A stretch of DNA of 52,436 nt, taken from VRUE01 sp036379955. Lineage in GTDB: Bacteria; Actinomycetota; Thermoleophilia; Solirubrobacterales; 70-9. Every line of letters starts with the position of its first letter. The stretch's first letter is position 1. Under the pieces are notes generated by a model. That model was not told where the DNA came from and ran no database searches. It saw only the letters and a program-made list of their open reading frames with translations. The translations under genes were made by a program, and so were the position numbers. Positions 8,100 through 19,600 of the stretch are shown in pieces. Location of the stretch: assembly GCA_036379955.1 (NCBI GenBank), contig DASVFR010000001.1, positions 1 to 52,436 of the forward strand. The letters are read 5' to 3'.

Positions 8100-8654
8100 T
8101 CAGTAGCCGGCGGGGTGGCGGGCGGTGTAGCCGACGTTGTCGCGCAGGTCTTCGTGCCAGCGCGGGCCGGTCCCGCTCGAGTCGCCGGAGGTGTCCCAGC
8201 GGAAGCCGGCGATCACCGCGTAGGCGTGGCCGGCGTTGGCGTAGACGGTGATCCAGCGCCCTTCGCCTTCCAGCCCCCAGCTCTCCATCGGGCCGGAGGG
8301 CAACGGGCTTTCGAGGAAGCGTCCGCCGTGCAGGGCGTAGCTGACCGAGCCCGAGCAGTCGTAACCGCGATCCCACCAGCGGGCGTGGCCGCCGCCCCAG
8401 ACGTAGGGCTTGGTGCGGATCCGATCGGCCGCCCAGATCACCTGCTTGACGCGGGCTGGGGCGGATTTGGGGGGTACCAGCATCCCGCTGGGCAGGAGGC
8501 GGGCGTTTTCGGTCGGGGTACAGACATCCGTTTCGGCCGCCGAGACACCGCCGCCGCCGCAATCGGCGGACGCCGCTCCCGGAGCCAGAGCCATCGCCAC
8601 GAGTACCCCGATCGCGGCTATGGCTAGCTTGAGCTTCTGCTTGTTGTTGCGCAA
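8100..8654 (-). CDS. Secreted NlpC/P60-type peptidoglycan hydrolase
   Basis: 184 residues with a signal peptide (MRNNKQKLK, hydrophobic core, cleavage near GAASADC) and a C-terminal NlpC/P60 cysteine peptidase fold. YVWGGGHARWWDRGYDCSGS carries the nucleophile Cys in DCSGSV, and GHAYAVIAGFRWDTSG the catalytic His. Enzymes of this family cut peptide stems in peptidoglycan. The start is TTG 8654 with GAAGGAGA upstream. The leader is a c-di-AMP riboswitch, a known arrangement for actinobacterial wall hydrolases, so expression should respond to turgor/c-di-AMP. Monocistronic, with its own terminator. Confidence 0.88.
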   Translation of the reverse strand: MRNNKQKLKLAIAAIGVLVAMALAPGAASADCGGGGVSAAETDVCTPTENARLLPSGMLVPPKSAPARVKQVIWAADRIRTKPYVWGGGHARWWDRGYDCSGSVSYALHGGRFLESPLPSGPMESWGLEGEGRWITVYANAGHAYAVIAGFRWDTSGDSSGTGPRWHEDLRDNVGYTARHPAGY

Positions 8655-8671
8655 ACCGATCTCCTTCGTCG

Positions 8672-8795
8672 GCCTACGGGGTTAGCTGTCGGGCTGGCGC
8701 GAAAGGAGCCTGCGCCCCCGCCTGTGTCAGGCGAGTTAGCCCCGAAAACGTGGTTCCCCCGCTCCCGCGGCGCCTCCGGCGGGCGGGATTAGGCG
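8672..8795 (-). promoter_or_regulatory. Cyclic di-AMP riboswitch (ydaO/yuaA leader)
   Basis: The minus-strand leader carries the hallmark 3' motif CCGACAGCTAACCCCGTAGG (8691-8672), the conserved CGGGGGAACCA segment, and a closing P1 helix of GCCTA (8794-8790) with TAGGC (8676-8672). The aptamer ends only about 4 bases before the Shine-Dalgarno of the hydrolase gene. That leaves no room for a separate terminator, so translational or Rho-based control is more likely. Confidence 0.93.
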
Positions 8796-8922
8796 TTTCG
8801 GTTATTTCGAAGTGCGGCAGTCTAGATGATCCACCGGTCGTTTGCTCACAAGACACAAATATTTTCTCGGGCACTGCCATTTGTCCTGCTTCGACACCCG
8901 CGGTGGTAGCTTGCGCGCTGCG

Positions 8923-9723
8923 ATGGAACTTGCGGGGAAGACGGCTCTTCTCACCGGGGCCACGGGCGGCCTCGGCCGCGCGATCGCCAGGGCGCTCGCG
9001 GCGCGCGGGGCGAAGCTCTCGCTCAGCGGGCGCAAGGCGGACGCGCTGCAGGCTCTCGCGGCGGAGCTGCCGGGCGAAGGGCACCGGGCGCTGCCCTGCG
9101 ACCTCGGCCAGGCCGGCGCCGCCGAGCGGCTGGCGGCCGAAGCGGGCGAGGTCGACGTCCTCGTCGCCAACGCCGGCCTGCCCGGCTCGGGCCGCCTCCC
9201 CGACTTCACCAGCGAGCAGCTGGTGAAGGCGCTGCGCGTCAACCTCGAGTCCCCGATCCTGCTTGCTCGGGCGCTCGAGACCCAGATGCTCGAACGGGGC
9301 AGCGGCCACATGGTCTTCGTCTCCTCGCTCTCGGGCAAGTCCGCCACGCCGCTCTCCTCGGTCTACAACGCGACCAAGTTCGGCCTGCGCGGCTTCGCCC
9401 TCGGCCTCCGCGCCGACCTCGGCCCGCTCGGCCTCGGCATCTCGATCGTCTCCCCGGGCACCATCCGCGAAGCGGGCATGTACGCCGACTCCGGCGCTGA
9501 CCCGATCCCGGGGTTGGGCACGAGCTCTCCCCAAGAGGTCGCCGACGCGGTCGTCAAGGCGATCGAGCGCAACAAGGTCGAGATAGCCGTGGCCCCAATC
9601 CAGCAGCGCTTCCTCGCTCATTTCGCCCTCGCGAGTCCCAGCATCGCGGTAAAGACCGCGAGCGGCGACGCCGGCCAGAAGGCCGCCGCCGCGGTCGCCG
9701 AAGGTCAGCTGGACAAGCGCTAG
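8923..9723 (+). CDS. SDR-family oxidoreductase
   Basis: 266-residue classical short-chain dehydrogenase/reductase. The cofactor motif TGATGGLG lies near the N-terminus, NAG is in LVANAGLPGSG, and the catalytic Ser/Tyr/Lys set is in VSSLSGK and YNATK. The SGRKADALQ segment after beta-2 favours NADP(H) over NAD(H). The start is ATG 8923, not the upstream 8842, because homologues begin at MELAGKTALLTG. A TAGCTT element lies 10 bases before it. The C-terminal region (IQQRFLAHFALASPSIAVK) resembles SDRs of acyl or steroid metabolism, but the substrate cannot be named. Confidence 0.85.
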   Translation: MELAGKTALLTGATGGLGRAIARALAARGAKLSLSGRKADALQALAAELPGEGHRALPCDLGQAGAAERLAAEAGEVDVLVANAGLPGSGRLPDFTSEQLVKALRVNLESPILLARALETQMLERGSGHMVFVSSLSGKSATPLSSVYNATKFGLRGFALGLRADLGPLGLGISIVSPGTIREAGMYADSGADPIPGLGTSSPQEVADAVVKAIERNKVEIAVAPIQQRFLAHFALASPSIAVKTASGDAGQKAAAAVAEGQLDKR

Positions 9724-9791
9724 GAGCGGAAGGGCGGGTTGTCTCCCGAGAGAGACCCTCGGCGATGCTCGCCGATCTGGCGTCTGATCGT

Positions 9792-9815
9792 TTGATGACC
9801 CCATGGGGTCATCAA
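9792..9815. promoter_or_regulatory. 24-bp perfect palindrome upstream of aconitase
   Basis: TTGATGACCCCA is followed directly by its exact reverse complement with no loop, 64 bases before the aconitase ATG and 69 bases after the SDR stop. The lack of a loop and of a T-run makes a repressor site (for example a TetR-type aconitase regulator) more likely than a terminator. Confidence 0.6.
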
Positions 9816-9865
9816 GGCGTCAGGAATGTTCTCAGGAGGACCCACTCCCGGTAGTCGCTTCTCCC

Positions 9866-9871
9866 TAGGAT
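9866..9871 (+). promoter_or_regulatory. -10 element TAGGAT of aconitase gene
   Basis: TAGGAT is 7 bases before ATG 9879, so transcription should begin at or beside the start codon (leaderless). No clear -35 box. Confidence 0.5.
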
Positions 9872-9878
9872 GGGAGTC

Positions 9879-12671
<2,793 letters not shown>

Positions 12672-12686
12672 CGCCGCACAGAGATA

Positions 12687-12736
12687 GTGCAGGAGGGCCG
12701 CGGGAGGCAGGGGGGTCCGCGCGACCCTCACTGCAC
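12687..12736 (+). terminator. Hairpin downstream of aconitase
   Basis: GTGCAG-GAGGG pairs with CCCTCACTGCAC (one bulge), 15 bases after the acn stop; no T-tract follows. The rest of 12672-12870, between convergent acn and the DUF3817 gene, holds only a weak CGTCGG/CCGACG stem at 12742-12769 and no gene I can support. Confidence 0.4.
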
Positions 12737-12870
12737 CTGCGCGTCGGTAGCCAGGGAGGGATGCCGACGCTGCCGTCCCCCTGAACGGGACTGCTCAGAG
12801 GAACAGTCGCTTACTACCTATACAGGTCGGAGCACTCACGGTCAAGCCATTGTCGGCTTTCTTACGACGA

Positions 12871-13200
12871 TTAGGCGACACTTTGCGAGGAATCTGCGAC
12901 GCCCCAGCCACGGCGCTCGATCAGCTCGATGCCGATCACGCTGCCCACGGGGCCGACCGGCGTCAGCGTCGCCGCGAGCAGGGTGTAGGGGGCCTCGCGC
13001 TTACCGCAGGCGACCCAGATCACGATGCAGAGGGCGACGAATCCGAGCCCGTGCGCCCAGCCGAAGATCATCGTCTCGGTCTCGAACCCCGGCACGAGCC
13101 AGAAGAAGATCAAGGCCGCGAAGATCCCCAGCTCGATCCACGAGAGCAGCTTGACCCGCGCGAAGAGCGGCCCCGGCGTCGGCTTTCTCAGAGTCCTCAT
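12871..13200 (-). CDS. DUF3817-family integral membrane protein
   Basis: 109 residues with three hydrophobic segments (about 20-40, 45-65 and 72-92). The WAHGLGF motif after the first helix is characteristic of the DUF3817 family of small actinobacterial membrane proteins. Function unknown. The start is ATG 13200, with TATCGT 6 bases upstream pointing to a leaderless message. It faces the large secreted repeat protein gene head-to-head across 136 bases, which may hold both promoters. Confidence 0.8.
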   Translation of the reverse strand: MRTLRKPTPGPLFARVKLLSWIELGIFAALIFFWLVPGFETETMIFGWAHGLGFVALCIVIWVACGKREAPYTLLAATLTPVGPVGSVIGIELIERRGWGVADSSQSVA

Positions 13201-13206
13201 GCGCCC

Positions 13207-13212
13207 ACGATA
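13207..13212 (-). promoter_or_regulatory. -10 element TATCGT of the DUF3817 gene
   Basis: Minus-strand TATCGT ends 6 bases before ATG 13200, a leaderless arrangement. Confidence 0.5.
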
Positions 13213-13336
13213 CGCGACGCCCAGTTAGCCGTCCTGGCAGGTGAGGGTCGGCTGATGCGCCGGTTTGAACGAAGTTTGGGCAAGGACCGTTGCAGGGCGC
13301 GAGGAGGGGCGCGGGGCCGTCGAAGAAGCCCGCCAC

Positions 13337-16300
13337 ATGAACTTGCGAAAGAAGCCCAATCCGACTGCCCTTGTCCATCCCGCACGAGTCCCCGCCGGCG
13401 CGGGGATGGCGATTCTCGCCCTCGTCTTCCTGCTTCTCTTCGCGGGACGAGCTGCCGCGGCCACGCAGGTTTGGGATGGGGGCTGCGGCGCGGATCACTC
13501 CTGGAGCTGCGCCGTCAACTGGAAGAGCAACGTCGCTCCGGGGCCGGGCGACACGGCTACGTTCAACGCCAAATCCGTCGGAACCTCGGTCGTCGATCCC
13601 GGCTTCGGCGGCGAAGTGGCGACGGTGAGCCTCGCCGCGGGCTTCTCGGGAACGGTCGTGCTCGACCGCTCGCTCACGGTGTCCAAGAACTTCCAGCAGG
13701 TGTCCGGCCACTTCGCCGCCGGGGCGCACGCCTTGGCGGCGCAGACGTTCCTCCTCTCCGGCGGCTCCTTCGAAGCCAGCTCCGCGACGACCTCCGTCAC
13801 GGCATCGATGAAGATCTCGGGTACGCCCGAATTCGACGCCAACGGGGGAGCGGTCGTCTTCAAGGGCACCGGCGGAACGCTGACCTGTGGGGGCGCGACC
13901 CTCAATCGCGTCGTCTTCGAAAACACCGCCGGCACCAAGACGGTGACGCCGAGCTGCGACCTGCCGCTGGGGAACGATCCGGTCGCGGGCGCGGGGGGCT
14001 CGATCAAACTGGAAGGCGCCCTCTCGGGCTCCGGGACCCTGAACGCGACCGGGACGCTGGTGCTCGGCCCGGCCGGCAGCCTGTCCGGCTTCTCGGGGCT
14101 CGACGCGAACAACCTCACCGTCAGCGGTGCCTATGACTTCGGCGGCTACTCGGGCCTCTCGGTGAATCAGACCTTCACGGTGAGCGCGAGCGGCGATTTC
14201 ATCGCGCCGGCCGCCATCGCTTCCTTCGCCGGCCGGTTCAGGGTCGTCGCGGGCTCGAGCTTCGACGCCAACGGGGGCGAGATCGTCTTCGACGGCACGA
14301 GCAACAGCTCCGTCGCCTGCGGCAACAAGCCCCTTGCCCTGGTCAGCTTCGAGCAGACCAGCGGCATCAAGAGCGTCGAAAGCGACTGCTCGCTGCCGCT
14401 CGGCCCCAACCCGAGCCTGGGCGACGGCAGCGAAGCCGGCGTCAAGCTGAGCGGCACGCTGTCGGGGACGGGCACCCTCGCGGCGGACGGGAACCTCACC
14501 TTGAACCGCACCGCGCAGCTCACCGGCTTCGGCGGCCTCGACGTCGACGGCAACCTGACCGCGACCAGCGCGACCGCCGACTTCGGCTCCTATGCGCCGT
14601 TCACGGTCGACGGCGCCTACAGCCAGGCGGCGGGCAAAGTCACCCTGCCCAGCGGCGCCGACGTCGGCGGGGCATTCGCGCTCAACCCGAGGGCGGTGTT
14701 CGAAGCGCCGGCGGGATCGGTCTCGGTCGGCGGCGACTTCTCGGTCAACCCGGAAGCGACGTTCCACGCCAACGGCGGCACGATCGTCTTCGACGGCAGC
14801 CAGAGCGCGACGCTCACCTGCGGCAGCGCGAAATTTGGCTCGATCGCCTTCTCCCACGTCGCCGGGACCAAGACGGTCTCCCCCTCCTGCAGCCTGCCGC
14901 TGGGCGGCTCGCCGAGCGCCGGCACTGGCTCGGTTGCCCTCGAAGGCACGCTCTCCGGCTCAGGGACGCTGAGCACCGGCGGCACGCTCACGCTGCGCGA
15001 AGGCAGCTCGCTCTCGGGCTTCTCGGGCCTGGCGGCCCAGGGGCTCGCCGTCGAAGGCTCCTCCGATTTCGACGGCTACTCCAGCTTCTCGGTGGGCAAA
15101 GGGTTCGCCGTCGGCGCCACCGGCAGCTTCAAAGCGCCGAAAGGAGCCGCTTCCTTCGCCGGCGATTTCGCCAACAACGGAACCTTCCTCGCCAACGGCG
15201 GCACCGTCGTCCTCAACGGCAGCGGCCAGACCGTGAGTGGCAACACGACCTTCAACAACCTGACCAAGGTCGCCGCCTCGGCCGAAACTCTCAGCTTCGC
15301 GACCGGCCAGACCCAATCGGTCCAGGGCCTGCTCAAGCTGAAGGGCAAAGGTGCGGGCAGCCTGCTGAAACTGGCGCCGACCGCCTCCGGCAGCCCCTGG
15401 AAACTCAACCGAGCCGGTGCGGCCGAAGTCGAATTCGTCTCGGTGGCCGAGAGCACCAACGTCGGCACGTCGATCGTGGCGCCCGAAAGCTTCAGCGAAG
15501 GGGGCAACTCCGGCTGGAGCATCTCCGGGCAGGCGGTCCAGCTCGTCCTCGAAGCCCAATCCACCACGCCCACCGCCGGCGCCACCGACAACCTGACGAT
15601 CGTCGCCAAGGACGCCTACGGCAACACCTCCGCTTCCTACGCCGGCTCTCATAACCTCACGTTTAGCCCGGCCGCTGACAGCCCCTCGGGCGCTCACGCC
15701 ACGGTGACCAGCTCCTCGGGAACGGCGGTCAACTTCGGCACCGCCACCCCGATCGGCTTCAACGAAGGCCTCGCCACGGTATCCGGGGCCAAAAACGGCG
15801 CGATGACCCTGGTCAAAACGGGCTCGACCTCGGTCACCGTCAGCGACGGCTCGATCTCCAACGGCTCGGGCCTGGCGGTCAGCGTTAGCCCAGGCGCGGC
15901 GGCCAGCCTGACCCTCGAAGCCCAGACCACCACGCCCATCGCCGGCGAAACGGACAACCTGACGATTACCGCCAAGGACTCCCTCGGCAACGTTTCCAGC
16001 TCCTACACCGGTACCCACAGCCTCACCTTCGGCCCGTCTGCCGACAGCCCCTCTGGCGCGCACGCGACGGTGGCCAGCTTCGCCGGAGGCGGGAACCAGC
16101 TTGGCACCCCCACGAACATCAGCTTCACCAACGGCGTCGCCGCGGCCTCGGGTGGCAAAAACGGCGCGATGACCCTGGTCAAGGCCGGCTCGACCTCGGT
16201 CACCGTCACCGACGGCTCGATCTCCAACGGCTCGGGCCTGCCGATCACGGTGAGCATTGGAGCGCCTGCACGGATTGCCTGGACGCACGCAACGGTCAGC

Positions 16301-16618
16301 AAAGGCACGCTTAGCTCCCCCTGCTTCTTCACCTGCACCGGCGCCGAATTGTCGAGCACGGGCACCTTCAAAGCCAACGTCAGCGTCACCGACGGCTCCG
16401 GCAACACGGTCAGCGGCCTGGGCAGCGGTCATACGGTCTCGGTCACGTCGGCCAGCGGCACGATCACGGGCGGCACCCTGACGATCGCGGCAAGCGGTGC
16501 GGCGGAGTCCACGACTCAGTTCACCTATGCGTCGAGCAAAGGCGGTGCCGTCACCCTGACCGCGGCAACCGCAAGCGGCACGGTCTACACCTCGGCGACC
16601 GCGTCGATGTCGCGCTGA
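13337..16618 (+). CDS. Large secreted repeat protein (adhesin/surface-layer-like)
   Basis: 1093 residues. The signal peptide comprises basic MNLRKK, the core MAILALVFLLLFAG and cleavage near RAAAATQ. The N-terminal two-thirds contains four degenerate units beginning F-x-A-N-G-G (bases 13832, 14261, 14762 and 15185; spacing 429, 501 and 423). The first three carry a paired-Cys pattern (LTCG ... SCxLPLG) followed by LSGSGTL and LSGFSGL, which suggests a right-handed beta-solenoid. Two Ig-like units of 122 residues follow (from 15542 and 15908), nearly identical over GSTSVTV-DGSISNGSGL, then a third diverged one. No LPXTG or membrane anchor is seen. ATG 13337 is chosen because it gives a proper signal peptide; the frame extends to a TTG at 13265. 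Ligand unknown. Confidence 0.8.
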   Translation: MNLRKKPNPTALVHPARVPAGAGMAILALVFLLLFAGRAAAATQVWDGGCGADHSWSCAVNWKSNVAPGPGDTATFNAKSVGTSVVDPGFGGEVATVSLAAGFSGTVVLDRSLTVSKNFQQVSGHFAAGAHALAAQTFLLSGGSFEASSATTSVTASMKISGTPEFDANGGAVVFKGTGGTLTCGGATLNRVVFENTAGTKTVTPSCDLPLGNDPVAGAGGSIKLEGALSGSGTLNATGTLVLGPAGSLSGFSGLDANNLTVSGAYDFGGYSGLSVNQTFTVSASGDFIAPAAIASFAGRFRVVAGSSFDANGGEIVFDGTSNSSVACGNKPLALVSFEQTSGIKSVESDCSLPLGPNPSLGDGSEAGVKLSGTLSGTGTLAADGNLTLNRTAQLTGFGGLDVDGNLTATSATADFGSYAPFTVDGAYSQAAGKVTLPSGADVGGAFALNPRAVFEAPAGSVSVGGDFSVNPEATFHANGGTIVFDGSQSATLTCGSAKFGSIAFSHVAGTKTVSPSCSLPLGGSPSAGTGSVALEGTLSGSGTLSTGGTLTLREGSSLSGFSGLAAQGLAVEGSSDFDGYSSFSVGKGFAVGATGSFKAPKGAASFAGDFANNGTFLANGGTVVLNGSGQTVSGNTTFNNLTKVAASAETLSFATGQTQSVQGLLKLKGKGAGSLLKLAPTASGSPWKLNRAGAAEVEFVSVAESTNVGTSIVAPESFSEGGNSGWSISGQAVQLVLEAQSTTPTAGATDNLTIVAKDAYGNTSASYAGSHNLTFSPAADSPSGAHATVTSSSGTAVNFGTATPIGFNEGLATVSGAKNGAMTLVKTGSTSVTVSDGSISNGSGLAVSVSPGAAASLTLEAQTTTPIAGETDNLTITAKDSLGNVSSSYTGTHSLTFGPSADSPSGAHATVASFAGGGNQLGTPTNISFTNGVAAASGGKNGAMTLVKAGSTSVTVTDGSISNGSGLPITVSIGAPARIAWTHATVSKGTLSSPCFFTCTGAELSSTGTFKANVSVTDGSGNTVSGLGSGHTVSVTSASGTITGGTLTIAASGAAESTTQFTYASSKGGAVTLTAATASGTVYTSATASMSR

Positions 16619-16619
16619 C

Positions 16620-19600
16620 CTACGCGCCCGGGGTCAGCGCGGTGAGCACGATCCGCTCCTGCTCGCGCGAGTGCGTAGCGGAGTAGCCCTCGCCCGGGCT
16701 GGCCCGGATCTGGCGCCCGACGTAGCCGAGCTCGACGCCCTCGGGCAGCATGCTCGGCAGACGGCGCGACATCACCTTCCAGCAGCCCATGTTGCGCGGC
16801 TCCTCCTGCACCCAGACGATCTCCTTCAGGTGCGGGTAGGAGGCGATCGTTTCGGTCAGCTGCTCCTCGGCGAAGGGGTAGAGCAGCTCGACGCGGACGA
16901 TCGCGACGTTCTCGGCTTTCCCGCGGCGCTCGCTGGCGTCGATGTCGAAGTAGACCTTGCCGGTGCAGAGGACCAGCCGCTCGACCTTCTCCTTGCGCTC
17001 GCCGGCGCTCGGGTCGTCGAGGATGAAGTGGAAGTGCTCCTGCTCGTCGGTCAGCTGCCGCGGCGTCGCCGCGGCGCGGTCGAGGCGCAGCAGGCCCTTC
17101 GGGGTGAAGACGACCAGGGGCCGCGGCTTGCGGATCAGGGCCTGGCGACGCAGCAGGTGGAAGTACTGGGCGGCGGTGGTCGGATTGGCGATGCGGATGT
17201 TGCCCTCGGCGCCGAGCGCGAGGAAGCGCTCGATGCGGGCGCTCGAGTGCTCAGGCCCCGACCCCTCGTAGCCGTGGGGAAGCAGCAGCGTCAGCCGGCT
17301 CGTCTGGCCCCACTTCGCCTCGCCGGAGACGATGAAGCTGTCGACGATCACCTGGCCGGCGTTGGCGAAGTCGCCGTACTGGGCCTCCCAGAGGATCAGC
17401 GCGTTCGGCGTCGCCGCCGAGTAGCCGTACTCGAAGCCGAGGCAAGCCGTCTCCGAGAGCGGGCTGTTGTAGATCTCGAAGGGGGCGCGAGAATCGGCCA
17501 GGTTCTGCATCGGGCAGTACTCGAGGCCGGTCTTCTCGTCGTGGAGGACGAGGTGGCGGTGCGAGAAGGTGCCGCGCTCGGTGTCCTGGCCGGTGAGCCG
17601 GATGTGGACGCCCTCGGTGAGCAGCGAGGCGAAGGCGAGCGCCTCGGCGTGGCCGAATTCGATCCCGCCCTGCTCCAGGGCGTCGATGCGCTTGCCGAGC
17701 GGTTTGCGCAGCTTGCGGTGGATCGTGAAGCTCTCCGGCACGTCGATCAGCGCCTGGTTGAGGGTGCGCAGCGTCTCGGCCGGCACCGAGGTCCTGACCG
17801 GGGGGCTGGCGCTGCGGTCGAGCTCGCCGGTGCTGGAGGTGGTCTGGGTCGGGTCCTGGTAGTCGCCCAGTTCCATCTTGTGGCGCAGGTCCTTGAGCGC
17901 CGCCGACATCTCGTCGTGGCGCTCGCGGGCCGCCGCCTCGACTTCCTCGCGCTCGATCGTGCCTTCGCCGACGAGCTTCTCGGCGTAGATCTCGGAGACC
18001 GGCGGGTGGGCCTTGATCTTCGCCGCCACCTGCGGCTGGGTGTAGGCGGGCTCGTCGGTCTCGTTGTGGCCGTAGCGGCGGTAGCCGATCACGTCGATGA
18101 CGATGTCCTGACCCCAGCGCTCGCGGTAGGCCATCGCCAGCCGGATCGCCGCGGAGCAGGCCTCGACGTCGTCGGCGTTGACGTGGACGATCGGCACGTT
18201 GAAGCCCTTCGCCATGTCCGCCGCATAGGGAGTCGAGCGGGCGTCCTCGGGGTCGGTGGTGAAGCCCACCTGGTTGTTCTGGATGACGTGAACGGTGCCG
18301 CCGGTCGTGTAGCCCTTTAGCGCGCGCAGGTTGAGCGTCTCGGCGACCACGCCCTGTCCGGGGAAAGCGGCATCGCCGTGCAGCAGCACCGGCACGGCCC
18401 GGGTCGGCCGGTGCTCGATCCGGGGGCCGTCGAAGTCGGACTGGATGAAGCGGGTCGCGCCCTCCACCACCGGGTTGACGAACTCGAGGTGGCTCGGGTT
18501 GGGGTAGAGCCGGACCGCGATCTTCTCCCCCGCGTGGGTCTCGTAGACCCCCTGGTGGCCGTAGTGGTACTTGACGTCGCCGGTGCCGCCGTGCGGAATC
18601 GCCGCCACGGCCTTGACCGCGTCGATCTGCTTGGAGCCCTCGAACTCGGCGAGGATCGACTCGACCGAGCGGCCGAGGTTGTGGGCGAGGACGCTGAGCC
18701 GGCCGCGATGGGCCATGCCGAAGACGACCTCCTCGGCGCCGTCGCGGCAGGCGAGCGTGACCAGCTCGTCGAGCATCGGCACGATCGCGTCGAGGCCCTC
18801 GATGGTGAAGATCTTCTGGCCCAGGTAGGCCTTCTCGACGAAGCGCTCGAACTCGAAGACGTCGATCAGGCGGCGCAGTAGGCGGCGCTTCTCCTCGTCC
18901 TCGTGCGGCTGGCGGTGGGCTCCGGTCTCGACCATCTCGCGCAGCCAGGCGCGCTGGTGGTGCGAGGAGAGGTGCTCGAACTGGTAGGCGATCGTGCCGC
19001 AGTAGGCCTCCCGCATGCGCGGCAGCGCCTCCAGCAGGGTCTCGCCCGGGACGCCGATTTCGAGGATCGAGGCCGGGACCTTGGCCATCAGCTCGGGGGT
19101 TAGGTCGAGGCTCTCGGGCTGCAGGCCGGGATCGCCCTTGGGCTCGCGGCCGAGCGGGTCGAGGGGGGCGGCGAGGTGCCCGTGGGTGCGGTAGTTCTTG
19201 AGCAGCGAGGTCGCTGCCTGCACCGCCTGCAGCAGCTCCTCGTCGGGGGGGCCGGCGGTGACGGTCTCGCCGCTGCGTCCGGCGCCGAGCGGCGGTGCCG
19301 AGGCCGAGGCCGGATGGGCGGCGGAGATCGGCACGGCGTCGAGGCCGAAATCGGCGGCGAGCGCCTCGTAGAAGCCGTCCTCGCCCTGCAGGAGGCGCTC
19401 GATGCTGCGCAGGAAGGCGCCCGACTCGGCGCCCTGGATCACCCGGTGGTCGTAGGTCGAGGTCATCGTCATCACCTTCGAGACGCCGAGCTGGCGCAGC
19501 CGCTCGGGGGTCGCGTGCGCCCACTCCGGCGGGTAGGCGATCGAGCCGGTGGCGACGATCGCGCTCTGGCCGCTCATCAGGCGCGGCACCGAGGCGACGG

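Noticed and set aside
12672..12870. Possible structured RNA or small gene between acn and the DUF3817 gene
   Set aside because: Only one moderate and one weak hairpin; no recognisable RNA family and no convincing coding frame.
12850..14136. 428-residue plus-strand open frame
   Set aside because: Low-complexity Arg/Gly sequence overlapping the DUF3817 and repeat-protein genes in another frame.
13001..16432. Long minus-strand frames (618 and 490 residues)
   Set aside because: Antisense shadows of the repetitive secreted protein; their repeats only mirror those of the real gene.
16671..18320. 549-residue plus-strand open frame
   Set aside because: Antisense of the E1 part of kgd; composition typical of GC-rich shadow frames.
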